NCBI GenBank assembly: GCA_000722615.1
Contig: JOKI01000001.1
Location: 1,870-34,238 of the forward strand
Length of the DNA: 32,369 nucleotides
Source: Pseudorhizobium pelagicum
GTDB lineage: Bacteria > Pseudomonadota > Alphaproteobacteria > Rhizobiales > Rhizobiaceae
Direction: 5' to 3'
The position numbers and the translations under genes were made by a program. Within the stretch, counting starts at the first letter, position 1; each line of letters begins with the position of its first letter. The notes beneath the pieces were generated by a model. It was not told where the DNA came from. It was given only the letters and a program-made list of their open reading frames with translations, and searched no databases. Of the stretch, positions 23,529-32,337 are shown one piece after another.

Positions 23529-25312
23529 CACTTGAGGAATTTCTCGTCCAGACCCAGTCAGAGGTGCGGTCCCTGGTATCGGACCGGATGGTCGCCGGAA
23601 CCTATCTCAAGGATGAAGCAGCATTCACAGACGTTGTCATGCAGCACATGGCAGAGTGCGGGATGACGTTTGACCCCCGTGTCCTCCATATCGAGCGTAC
23701 AGTTTCCGGTTCGAAGCTGAAGCTCAACGGATACGCAGTTTCCGACGATGCAGACCAGGTGGATCTCTTCGTCACGCTGTATGATGGTGTCGATACCGTA
23801 AAGCCGATTGCGGATGCGGACGTCGTGCGTGCCGCAGAGCAATGCCTCAAGTTTCTCGGGAAATCTGCTGATGGAAAACTCGTGGCAGCGATTGACCCCT
23901 CCGATGACGCGTATGAGTTCAGCCTTACGATCAAGGACTGCTACGAGGATCTCGAGCAGATCAGGGTCTATGTTCTGACGGACCGTCAGGCAAAAACGCG
24001 CGTCTTCAAGCCAAGGGATGTCGCAGGGAAGTCAGTCCGGCTCGAGGTCATGGATATCGAGCGTCTCCATCGTCACTGGTCCGAGGGCAAACCCCGTGAC
24101 GAGCTGGTGGTCAGCTTCGAGGAAGTCTGTGGCTCTCCCCTGCCCTGTGTCTATGTCCCGGGGGAAAACGAGGAGTACGACTACGCGCTCACCGCAATTC
24201 CCGGGGCGACGCTGCGGCTGCTTTATGAGCGCTACGGAGCAAGGCTGCTCGAAGCCAACGTACGATCATTCCTCAGTCAGACCGGCAAGGTCAACAAGGG
24301 CATCCGGGATACGCTGCGTGATGCACCCGAACGTTTCATGGCCTACAACAACGGTATCGTCCTGATCGCCGACGAAGCAAGCCTCGCGCGCGCAGCCGAC
24401 GGGTCCATGGGGCTTGCATGGCTCAAGGGCATGCAGATCGTGAACGGCGGCCAGACCACTGCCTCTATCTATTTCACAAAACGCAAACACCCTGACATCG
24501 ATCTCAGTCGCGTGCGCGTGCCCGCCAAGGTCATTGTCCTGCATTCCCACAACCCGGACGCCGAGGAACTGCTAATCAGCGATATCTCACGATATGCAAA
24601 CAGCCAGAACGCGGTGAAAGTGTCCGACCTTTCGGCAAACAAGCCGTTTCATGTTGAACTGGAGAAGCTCGCGCTTTCGACCTACTGCCCGGATGGTACC
24701 AGCAGGTGGTTCTATGAGCGTGCGGCAGGCAGCTACAACGTCATGCTTGCCCGTGAGGGGACAACGCCAGCGAGGCTGCGGCAGATCAAGGAAGCTATCC
24801 CGCCCGGGCGAAAGATCACGAAGACCGATCTGGCGAAGTACGTTCAGGCCTGGGGTGGAAAACCGCAGGTGGTTTCGCTCGGCAACCAGAAGAACTTTGA
24901 TCGCTTCATGTCGGATGACGACACGGTCACGTCTGTTGTTCCTGACGTCACCAGGTACAAGCACGCGATCGCGCAGACTATCCTGTTCCGAACGGTTCAG
25001 AAGATTGTCCGGGCGGGAGGATTTCAGGCGTATCAGGCGAACATCACTGCTTACACTGTCGCGGCTTTGTCTGAAATCGCTCACAACAGGTTGTCTCTGG
25101 ATTCCATATGGCAGAGGCAAGGGCTTTCCCCGCAGCTTTCGGTCTACATCAGCAAGCTGGCCGTGCGGGTGAATGATATCCTCAGGGACGACGCAGGTGC
25201 CCGGCAGGTATCGGAATGGGCCAAAAAGGACGAATGCTGGGAAAGCCTGAAAGCGTCGTCGCTACCGCCCCTTCCCGCGGACGTGCCGGAAACCTCACGT
25301 AGTCACGCATGA
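23525..25312 (+). CDS. AIPR (abortive infection phage resistance) family protein
   Basis: The 595-residue protein contains the AIPR domain (PF10592) at about residues 235-510, with N-V-R-S-F-L-S-Q-T-G-K-V-N-K-G-I, F-M-A-Y-N-N-G-I-V-L-I-A, M-Q-I-V-N-G-G-Q-T-T-A-S-I and I-S-R-Y-A-N-S-Q-N-A-V. The N-terminus is a distinct region with a possible D-Q-V-D-L-F-V acidic motif (about residue 77). AIPR proteins occur in phage-defence loci and next to DNA methyltransferases; the biochemical activity is unsettled. Start and stop both overlap neighbouring genes by four bases, which indicates one tightly coupled operon. Confidence 0.9.
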   Translation: MTLEEFLVQTQSEVRSLVSDRMVAGTYLKDEAAFTDVVMQHMAECGMTFDPRVLHIERTVSGSKLKLNGYAVSDDADQVDLFVTLYDGVDTVKPIADADVVRAAEQCLKFLGKSADGKLVAAIDPSDDAYEFSLTIKDCYEDLEQIRVYVLTDRQAKTRVFKPRDVAGKSVRLEVMDIERLHRHWSEGKPRDELVVSFEEVCGSPLPCVYVPGENEEYDYALTAIPGATLRLLYERYGARLLEANVRSFLSQTGKVNKGIRDTLRDAPERFMAYNNGIVLIADEASLARAADGSMGLAWLKGMQIVNGGQTTASIYFTKRKHPDIDLSRVRVPAKVIVLHSHNPDAEELLISDISRYANSQNAVKVSDLSANKPFHVELEKLALSTYCPDGTSRWFYERAAGSYNVMLAREGTTPARLRQIKEAIPPGRKITKTDLAKYVQAWGGKPQVVSLGNQKNFDRFMSDDDTVTSVVPDVTRYKHAIAQTILFRTVQKIVRAGGFQAYQANITAYTVAALSEIAHNRLSLDSIWQRQGLSPQLSVYISKLAVRVNDILRDDAGARQVSEWAKKDECWESLKASSLPPLPADVPETSRSHA

Positions 25313-26016
25313 CGGGCGGGGTACTCTCACCGTCGTTCAGTGGCGCTGTGTTCAAGCGATTGAGCGCAGTCGAGACGGACATCACGCGCTCCAACCAGCA
25401 TGAGTTCAACGGATCAAAACCGCTGATCGGCCTGTTCGGGAAGGAACACCCGCAAAAGATTCCAACAGACTTTATCAGGATGTCAGACGACGGCGGTGTA
25501 CTGGCTGAAACCGGGATGCTCACCTGGTACGACGCCCGGGCGCGGCATCCTACGCGATCCGAGTACAGGCTTTACTACTACGACAACGCGGTGACCGCAC
25601 AGGCACGCGAGGGCGATATTCTTCTTATTGGTAAGAGGCACGATGGCTCGACGCTCGTCCTGATGGCGCCTGGTTCTGGTGTAGCCGCAGCCCGCATCGC
25701 ATGGTTGTTCGGGATCGAAGTTGAGCCGGGTGTCGCATTCGCCGCTCTGGACCTCAACGAAGACGAGCGTTCGGCGCTCGGTCAAGGGCTCGGTATTTCG
25801 CTGGATACAGTATCATCGTGGGAAGGCGAGTTTGATCCGGTCCTGGCGGATGATGGAAACGGTGGGTTGCCGGCTGTCCGGGCGGTACAGCATCTTGTGG
25901 GCCAGGAAAGAGACTGGAAGGGTGGCGGTGACTGGCCTTCCGCGGACGAGGCGGAGGGCTCGCCATCGTCGCTGAATGATCTTGCCCGGCTTCTTGGTTC
26001 CGGTTTGGCGAAGTGA
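25309..26016 (+). CDS. Stand-alone EcoRII N-terminal (effector/DNA-recognition) domain protein
   Basis: This 235-residue protein is a paralogue of the first 140 residues of the EcoRII-like enzyme encoded at 14962. Without gaps the two share V-F-K-R-L-S-A-V-E-T, S-N-Q-H-E-F-N-G, I-P-T-x-F-I, G-M-x-x-W-Y-D-A-R-x-x-H-P-T-R-x-E-Y-R-L-Y-Y and W-L-F-G-x-E. In EcoRII this B3-like domain binds CCWGG and keeps the nuclease domain in check. Here the chain continues with about 95 unrelated residues (138-235) and has no PD-(D/E)XK core. It is the last gene of the operon, and its ATG overlaps the AIPR stop. Probable role: sequence-specific targeting subunit for the MORC/Z1/nuclease/AIPR machinery. Confidence 0.85.
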   Translation: MTGGVLSPSFSGAVFKRLSAVETDITRSNQHEFNGSKPLIGLFGKEHPQKIPTDFIRMSDDGGVLAETGMLTWYDARARHPTRSEYRLYYYDNAVTAQAREGDILLIGKRHDGSTLVLMAPGSGVAAARIAWLFGIEVEPGVAFAALDLNEDERSALGQGLGISLDTVSSWEGEFDPVLADDGNGGLPAVRAVQHLVGQERDWKGGGDWPSADEAEGSPSSLNDLARLLGSGLAK

Positions 26017-26224
26017 GCAGCTTAGGAGGAAGAGAGGCTAAGACGATCGGGAAGTGAAGATGTTTCGACAAGTTAGCCCAGCGCTGCCGCCAATTTCGAC
26101 CGGTTGCGAGCCATCGCCAAGCCTAGGGTACACACTTAACTGACACGGTGCCGATGACGCTTGGGAAACGAATGGATCGCACCGCTCGTACAGACATCTG
26201 TTCGCTGCGACTCTCGCACCGGGC
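26017..26224. other. Convergent intergenic region
   Basis: The gap of 208 bp lies between the end of the plus-strand defence operon and the end of the minus-strand DUF262 pair. CTTAG (26024-26028) and CTAAG (26038-26042) form a weak inverted repeat; no strong terminator or gene is seen. Confidence 0.4.
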
Positions 26225-28549
26225 CTAGTCTTCGCCTTTGACTATTTCCGTCACTAATTCGGCCGCCTTCACAACGCGGTCCTTTCTGTCGAACACGATA
26301 CCAGCGATGGTGGATTGACGAACGTTCAGCCTCCCGTCGCCGTCAACACCGTGTTCGTCCAAGATGGTCTGTATCCTCAACTTACGACCGGATTTGATCT
26401 CGAAACCCTCCTGAGTAACCCGCACGAAGTGCCGATTGTTGGTCGCGAAAAGACTCCAGCGACTATGCGCTTCATACCCGGCATAACCGTAATGCCAGAC
26501 CAAAAAGTACTTATCTTGCGGCACCCCAGCCAGTTCCAAGACAGCGCGGACATAAGGGTCGGAGTAGTAACTGCTCAGCCGCGTTTGCTCCATCATGCAA
26601 AGGTCGAAGCCCATCTTGTAGCTCGACGAAATAAAGATCCCGCTCTTCCCCGAGCGCATGGCCGGGTATTTCGTCATATAGTATCGCCAGTCGTATTTCT
26701 TCGACGCCACAGCCTCCCGCAGATAATCTTGCGAGATCTTGCGAAGGGCCGCTTCAATATCGACGAGCCCTTCGTCGTGAACTGCGTCTAACAGTTTCGT
26801 AAGCGTAGCCCTGGTATTATCGACCCCCGGTCTGCTCCTCGCAACGAAGAGGTCGCGCCAGACGCTCGCAAGCGATGGACTTGCGAACTGAAAACGGTCG
26901 CCAGCAATCTTCTGCGAGTAGTCACCGCACGCCAGAAGTGCTTGCGATACCTGCTCGTACGACGTTTTTCCCGAAAAAATAGCGTCGAACGCGCGGGCGC
27001 GTCGAATGAACACCCGCTCGTCTACATTCAAGTCAAACATCGCGAGATTGCCTCGAAGAAGGTCGTGATCCTCCAGTCGGTACATCGTCTCGCCTAGTTC
27101 GACCGATCGGTTTGCCGACAGAAAAGACGCTTTTGCAACTTCTTCCTCGACCTGCGCTCGATTGAAGCTCTTGAGCGCCGCCAGATGTCCGCTGACAATG
27201 TAGGCAGAGACTTCGTCGAGAAGCGGGCGGATAATCTCGACGCGAATTTCGTTTTGGGATGCGAAGATTACGTTCCGCAGGCAACGCATCCTCTCATTTA
27301 GTTCGTCCCGCGAAGGCCTGGAATCGGTGACGATGTACTCGATGACCGCATGAAGCAGGAGAGTTCTCGGCAAGCTGAAAGCTCGGTTACGTCCTTGGGT
27401 TAGCCCATAGCTTCTGCAGCAGTCCTCGAGGAGATTAACGTCGCCGAAGATAGTGACGGTGCCTGCCCTGTGTTCGTCATTCGCGAACAGCTTTTGAAAC
27501 CAATTATCGATGTCCGACATCGTCGTCGCGAAAGCGAACTCCGCATGGAGGCCGTCCAGCACTGAGAACAGGCCATCCTGGGCAGCAAGCGTGACTTCTA
27601 TTTCGGGACCTCCGTAGATCGCCTTGGCAGTCGCTTCTAGATCCTCGTCCGCGGGACGGCCATCAAGGCCCTGACGCCAAATCGTGATGTCGGTAATGAA
27701 CCTAAATAGGCGCAGGAACTCTTCGTCGGCATTGTCGTTCGCACCTCGAAAAGGCCAGATCAGATCCGCCCAGTCCTGATCTATATTCTTAGCGAACTTT
27801 GCGTAGCGACCAGTTTGCTCGCGGGCCGGAGGCAATGCTTCCTCGAACTCTTTCAACATCTGTTCGAATTGCGCCTTAAAGTGCTCGAATTCCGTGAGTG
27901 GCTTCCCGCGCGAATTCATCTTGATGTAGAGCTCGTCGGTAAGTCCCATCTCCTCGAGCGAAAGGAGTTCGAACGTGATACTGGGGTTGCTCTCGGACGT
28001 CAGGCGGGTCCATGCGACATGGCAGGATCCATCGCCGACATCGGCGAACAATGCCTGGATGTCGTCGAGAACCACCAGCATGGATTGGATCGTGGGGTCC
28101 TTCCTCCACGAACCGGCAAACCAATGCTGGTCCTGAAGCCATTCAGAGATCCGACAGTCGTTCAGTAAGGGGCAGATCGTTGCGAGCTTCGCGCAAAAGT
28201 CGCGTGACGAAAAGCGCGTGTGATAGGTAAATCGCTTGATAAAATCCCGCTCTTCATCGGAGACTCGACAGCGGACTGCCAAATACCAATGCAACAGGTA
28301 CAGCGATGTCAGCCGCTGTTGCCCGTCTAGCGGAATAAAGCGCCCACCCTTGGTGTCTCCGTAAACGAAGTCCAAGCTGATTTCTTCCTCGCTCGTCAGT
28401 GCCTGCTTGAGGACATCAAGGAAGGATCGCCGTATCCGCTTGACCTCGATGTTCTGCCGTCCTTGGGCGAAGTCTCGTTGGATTATAGGGATCTCGATGG
28501 TCTCGATATCCGAAGAACGAAGCATGTTGCGAAACGAGGTTTTGGTCAT
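26225..28549 (-). CDS. DUF262 (GmrSD-like) protein, large partner
   Basis: The frame opens at 28633, but the ATG at 28549, overlapping the upstream gene's stop (ATGA), is the expected start and gives 774 residues. The DUF262 core is clear: I-P-I-I-Q-R-D-F-A-Q-G-R at 20-31, F-V-Y-G-D at 61-65 and I-P-L-D-G-Q-Q-R-L-T-S-L at 72-83. DUF262 domains are ParB/Srx-like folds with NTPase or DNA-processing roles, best known from the GmrSD type IV enzymes that attack modified phage DNA. I cannot see the DUF1524 HNH motif in this chain. The C-terminal 200 residues contain W-H-Y-G-Y-A-G-Y-E-A-H and are unassigned. It converges on the EcoRII-N gene with a 208-bp gap. Confidence 0.85.
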   Translation of the reverse strand: MTKTSFRNMLRSSDIETIEIPIIQRDFAQGRQNIEVKRIRRSFLDVLKQALTSEEEISLDFVYGDTKGGRFIPLDGQQRLTSLYLLHWYLAVRCRVSDEERDFIKRFTYHTRFSSRDFCAKLATICPLLNDCRISEWLQDQHWFAGSWRKDPTIQSMLVVLDDIQALFADVGDGSCHVAWTRLTSESNPSITFELLSLEEMGLTDELYIKMNSRGKPLTEFEHFKAQFEQMLKEFEEALPPAREQTGRYAKFAKNIDQDWADLIWPFRGANDNADEEFLRLFRFITDITIWRQGLDGRPADEDLEATAKAIYGGPEIEVTLAAQDGLFSVLDGLHAEFAFATTMSDIDNWFQKLFANDEHRAGTVTIFGDVNLLEDCCRSYGLTQGRNRAFSLPRTLLLHAVIEYIVTDSRPSRDELNERMRCLRNVIFASQNEIRVEIIRPLLDEVSAYIVSGHLAALKSFNRAQVEEEVAKASFLSANRSVELGETMYRLEDHDLLRGNLAMFDLNVDERVFIRRARAFDAIFSGKTSYEQVSQALLACGDYSQKIAGDRFQFASPSLASVWRDLFVARSRPGVDNTRATLTKLLDAVHDEGLVDIEAALRKISQDYLREAVASKKYDWRYYMTKYPAMRSGKSGIFISSSYKMGFDLCMMEQTRLSSYYSDPYVRAVLELAGVPQDKYFLVWHYGYAGYEAHSRWSLFATNNRHFVRVTQEGFEIKSGRKLRIQTILDEHGVDGDGRLNVRQSTIAGIVFDRKDRVVKAAELVTEIVKGED

Positions 28550-30318
28550 TGGGCACCAACCAGATACTGTCCTACGCCCCGATCCTTCGAGATCAATGCC
28601 TCCAAATAACTTTGCCGGTCTTGCCGGCTCCACAAATGCATTTGTTCGCTTCCAGCGTCGACGAAATACTTTAGGAAAACCTGCCTTGTGCAGATCGGTA
28701 TGAACGCTCCGCTGCGGTCATGATCAATAACCTTCAATCTTTTCACGGCGAATGCTCGGTTGCCAAGACTGCTGTTGATGGGCCTGGAAAGAAGAGCAAG
28801 GTTCGCGATCCCGTGAATCGAGTCGTCATCGCCCTCCGGGCTGAGCAGAGTGGTCACCCTCCGCGAAAGCCTCGTGAATCTGCTTTCGGTCAGTTGGGAG
28901 GAGAGCGATTTCTCTACTTCTGAGATAACATTTTGTCTTTCGGACTCAGAAACTTGGTCTTCAAAGCGCACCTTCTCCAGCGCCGCTTTGCCGTCTATTA
29001 GCCAATGACGCCATTCCTCGGCGGTGGTCAGCAGTTCGGCATTTTGAGCGTGAATGTGTTCCAAAGACCATTTCTCAGACTTGTGAGCGTGGAAAGGATA
29101 TCGCTCGGTCGAATGCTTGAGCCGCCTTACAGTCTCGACGTTGAAAAGGAGCAGCACACTCTCGCATTTCCGGGACCCAGTTTCATAGTTCAACTCCATG
29201 ACGCCTGCCGGAGAGAGCCCGACTGAGCGGATTATCAACTGATCGACGGCGCGGCCGAAGGCCGACTTCGTCTTCTCCAGCTCAGAAAGATCCAGCAGCT
29301 GACGCAGGGAAGTCCCGGTCGTTATCAGATAGCCCAGCTTGTGATAGAGATCGCGGTCCTCGAACCATTCTCGGAGGACTTGGTAGCACTGGACGATCGT
29401 CGCCCACACACTCGATGACTTCGCTTTGGCTCTTCCGTCCAATGCGCTCTTGAAATGCAGAAACGTGAAAAAGCGGTCTTTCTCATCTGGCCGGCGTTTC
29501 GCCATGAGATCGAACAAGAGTTCGATACGAGTCGGATAGTCCGCACCATCGCTATTGCTAAGAAAAGCCCAGAACTCCGGCTGCTGAAGGTCCTGTTCGA
29601 TAGCGTCCCATTGCGACCCGATTTCTACTCGCCGCTGAAAATTATGGGCGTCAAGATCCTTCGAAAGCAGCAGCGCCTTGACCAGTTCTGCATTGGTAAG
29701 GGGAATACGTCCGACGTTAAGGCGAATGAAGAGAGTGGTCGCATCGATGTTATCGGGTTCGTACCAGATAACGTAAACGAGGTTCTCGAGATAATCTAAG
29801 ACCTTGAACGCTAGGAGTTTAGAGGGCGTAGCAAGGCGAGCCGCCGTCTCCGCAAACCAGCTCCTGATGCACTCGTAGGCCGCGTGCATATGGTAGAAAT
29901 CAATGTTGTCGTTCATGCGCTCAGCATCGAGAGACCGCAGATACTCCCGGCTGGCTGGCCGCGTTTCGTACATGAGGGAAAACCGGTGACCTGTTTCCAC
30001 CCCGACTTCGGTGTTGAGATAGCGGTAGATCAAATAAAGCGTCGTTAGACGTTGCTGGCCGTCGATCAGCTCGTAAGCTCCTTCGCCAGCGCGCCGTTTC
30101 ACCACTATCGGCTGCAGACAGTAGTTGTCGGCTGGCGCGCGGCTGCCGTCTGCGTAAATGTCGCTGAGCAGAGCTTCAACTTCATGTACCCCCCAGCGGT
30201 AACCCCGTTGATAGGCAGGAACGAAATACTCGCCCTCGATCCCGCCTTTTCCTCCGACCTTCTGAAGGCGTGGGCTTCGTACGGCGGTTTGTGTAAGTTC
30301 GTATGTGTCGGCTAGCAC
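28546..30318 (-). CDS. DUF262-DUF1524 (GmrSD-like) protein with HNH-type nuclease domain
   Basis: The frame is open from 30411, but GTG at 30318 has CGAGG six bases upstream and opens M-L-A-D-T-Y-E-L-T, so 590 residues are preferred. The DUF262 part has Y-F-V-P-A-Y-Q-R-G-Y-R-W at 31-42 and E-L-I-D-G-Q-Q-R-L-T-T-L-Y at 83-95. The C-terminal part has the DUF1524 signature W-S-L-E-H-I-H-A-Q-N-A-E at about 415-426, a His-Me/HNH-like nuclease motif. It thus resembles GmrSD-type or BrxU-like restriction enzymes. It is the first gene of a two-gene operon and is coupled by ATGA to the second DUF262 gene. Confidence 0.88.
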   Translation of the reverse strand: MLADTYELTQTAVRSPRLQKVGGKGGIEGEYFVPAYQRGYRWGVHEVEALLSDIYADGSRAPADNYCLQPIVVKRRAGEGAYELIDGQQRLTTLYLIYRYLNTEVGVETGHRFSLMYETRPASREYLRSLDAERMNDNIDFYHMHAAYECIRSWFAETAARLATPSKLLAFKVLDYLENLVYVIWYEPDNIDATTLFIRLNVGRIPLTNAELVKALLLSKDLDAHNFQRRVEIGSQWDAIEQDLQQPEFWAFLSNSDGADYPTRIELLFDLMAKRRPDEKDRFFTFLHFKSALDGRAKAKSSSVWATIVQCYQVLREWFEDRDLYHKLGYLITTGTSLRQLLDLSELEKTKSAFGRAVDQLIIRSVGLSPAGVMELNYETGSRKCESVLLLFNVETVRRLKHSTERYPFHAHKSEKWSLEHIHAQNAELLTTAEEWRHWLIDGKAALEKVRFEDQVSESERQNVISEVEKSLSSQLTESRFTRLSRRVTTLLSPEGDDDSIHGIANLALLSRPINSSLGNRAFAVKRLKVIDHDRSGAFIPICTRQVFLKYFVDAGSEQMHLWSRQDRQSYLEALISKDRGVGQYLVGAQ

Positions 30319-31191
30319 TAAAAACCTCGGGCAGCATAAGCTTGATTCGAGCGATCGCGTAACCATACGGGTTCGAAAACTTTTTACAATCTTAGGTAAA
30401 CGCGTCAGCATAAATCAACAGCGTGGCCGATGCGCGCAGTTGGCAGTATCGAGCCTTCAAGTGGTTCAAATCTATAACCGCTACGGCCCCGACGATGTGA
30501 GGCGGGTTTTACCCGTGTGTATTTCGGCGGACGGTTTCGGTGAAACGCTTAGGCTGCAGGAATGGAAGATCTGGTGCTGGCAGGCCGGATGCTCTCCGAT
30601 TCTGGCCCAACTGCGAATGCAGACGCCTGGTACGGCAGTCCGGAATTTGCCAAAGCTGCCGTAACCCACGCCTTGAAAGGGTACGAACCTACGACCCGCG
30701 GCGTGACGAGCTATCTTCTTGATTTATCGAAGAGGTAGTCCGGCACCTCTTAATGAACCGCTCGATCGTATGTTTCTGAGAGGCGGGATACACGCCATCT
30801 CACCAGACGAGCTCGGAGGTGTAGCCAGGTGATAGCTCACGCTCGCCGCGCTCGACTGCTTTGATGGCCGCTGCGTGATTCAGGATGAAGGAAAGCTAAC
30901 CCGCTCCCCGCCCATCTTGACATTGCTGATCCCTCCGACTGCCAAGGTACTCCAGTTGTCAGCTGTCACCGCGTCGGCTGGATGATCCGCAGCGCCACCG
31001 GGTAGCCGTTGGGCTGGGAGACGTCGGAAACCGAGCGCATGGCGTCGGAGACTTCCGCGGCGATAGCATCCCAAGCCTCAGGCGTGGTTGGGTTCCTTTC
31101 GGCCGACGCATCTAATCTGAATTGTTCTGTTACGCTTCCATCAACGGAAGGCCGTTAGGCAGAAGGTTCAAGACGCCGGTGCGACCGCCAT
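30319..31191. other. Gene-poor region upstream of the DUF262 pair
   Basis: This stretch should hold the promoter for the DUF262 operon. Only small frames are found. One plus-strand frame of 58 codons (30562-30738, M-E-D-L-V-L-A-G-R-M-L-S-D-S-G-P-T) lacks a Shine-Dalgarno sequence. One minus-strand fragment is listed separately. The patchwork look suggests old recombination. Confidence 0.4.
30966..31157 (-). pseudogene. Unrecognised C-terminal gene fragment
   Basis: A minus-strand frame without a start codon reads convincingly as protein: T-P-E-A-W-D-A-I-A-A-E-V-S-D-A-M-R-S-V, then Q-P-N-G-Y-P-V-A-L-R-I-I-Q, to a TGA at 30966-30968. It opens just after a TAA upstream. I do not know the family; it looks like the end of a lost gene. 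Confidence 0.3.
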
Positions 31192-32337
31192 ATGACGACC
31201 ATCCCTGTTGTTACTCTCTTTTTGGCATTCTTTGCCTCGGCTCTGATCAGCCCCTTTTTGCCGTTCACCCTGATGTGGAGGACAGCGTGCATTTCCGCCG
31301 GTGCGTTCCTCGCTGCTCATCTTCTTGAGCAACCCGTGCACTGGGAAGACCAGAATGTTGGTCATGCGCTGGGACTGGCCATGCTTCTTATGTTCAGCTC
31401 TGTGGTATTGGTGGCACTCACCGTGAGGTTCCTCATCGTGGTGTCGAAGGGACCTCTTACGCAAGAGGTTCTAGGCACCGGCCAGTACAGTGATGGGCGT
31501 GGTTGGATTGACCTCATCAACATGGTTCTTTGGGGCGGAATAGCAGGAATATTACTGGTTATCGGCCTTGCCCGCCTCCTTGCGGGTGTCCCTGGCGGAC
31601 AGACGTTGGATATTGGGATCGCACTTGCGGGCGTTGCTGTTGTCGTCTTCGCTGCTGTCCGCTGCAGCAAGAAGATCGCGGTCCCTCTAGGCAGTCTAGG
31701 AATCGCAGTTTCAGTGCTAAGCTTCATTGGTTCAGGTCAGGCCGACCGCATTATGGAAGGAGCAGAGACCTTCGCTGCTGGACGACCGTGGTGCCTAGTC
31801 ACGCCGACGACGGAGGCTCAAGAGCCAGCGTTTTCGACGCTTGGCTTTTTCTCGATACCAAAGGGTAGATCCAGAGCTCACTTAGTCGTGCTGGTTCGTG
31901 ATGGCGATCAGCTCTTGAAAGGCCATTGGTCGATCCGGCAGCAAAAGATCTTCGAGGGTGCGTATGGTCCCGTTCCGACGTGTAATCCCGAAACAGACTA
32001 CGCAGCGACACTTGCTGGAGGTCAGATCGAGCGCGAACGTCTGGCCGTCGGCCCTCATTCCTACATTGTGCCGCCGGAACTCGAGCCAGTTGCCGACATC
32101 GCCTCTCTCTCAGTTCGCAGTACTATGTTAACTGAGCGGAAACAGACATATCCAGAGATGTCAGAGCGCATCAAGATCGACTTTGCTGCACCGGACCTGT
32201 TCGTTCCCCGCGATGCCAAACCTCTCACAGACATTCCTTTCCATTCAGAAATTGACCCAGCAGAACTTACGAAAGGCAAAAGCCTAGAATTTTCAGGAAC
32301 AGAACTGTCAACTGGAAGAGCTGTCGTTCTAGAGTAA
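31192..32337 (+). pseudogene. Membrane protein gene cut by a second IS66 copy
   Basis: The protein starts at ATG 31192 and has about five hydrophobic segments in the first 190 residues (for example V-V-T-L-F-L-A-F-F-A-S-A-L-I-S-P and L-A-M-L-L-M-F-S-S-V-V-L-V-A-L), then about 190 soluble residues. No family is recognised. The frame ends with TAA at 32335-32337, which lies within the first bases of an IS66 terminus starting at 32334. The stop codon is therefore supplied by the insertion and the natural C-terminus is missing. The truncated protein could still be made (381 residues). Confidence 0.7.
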
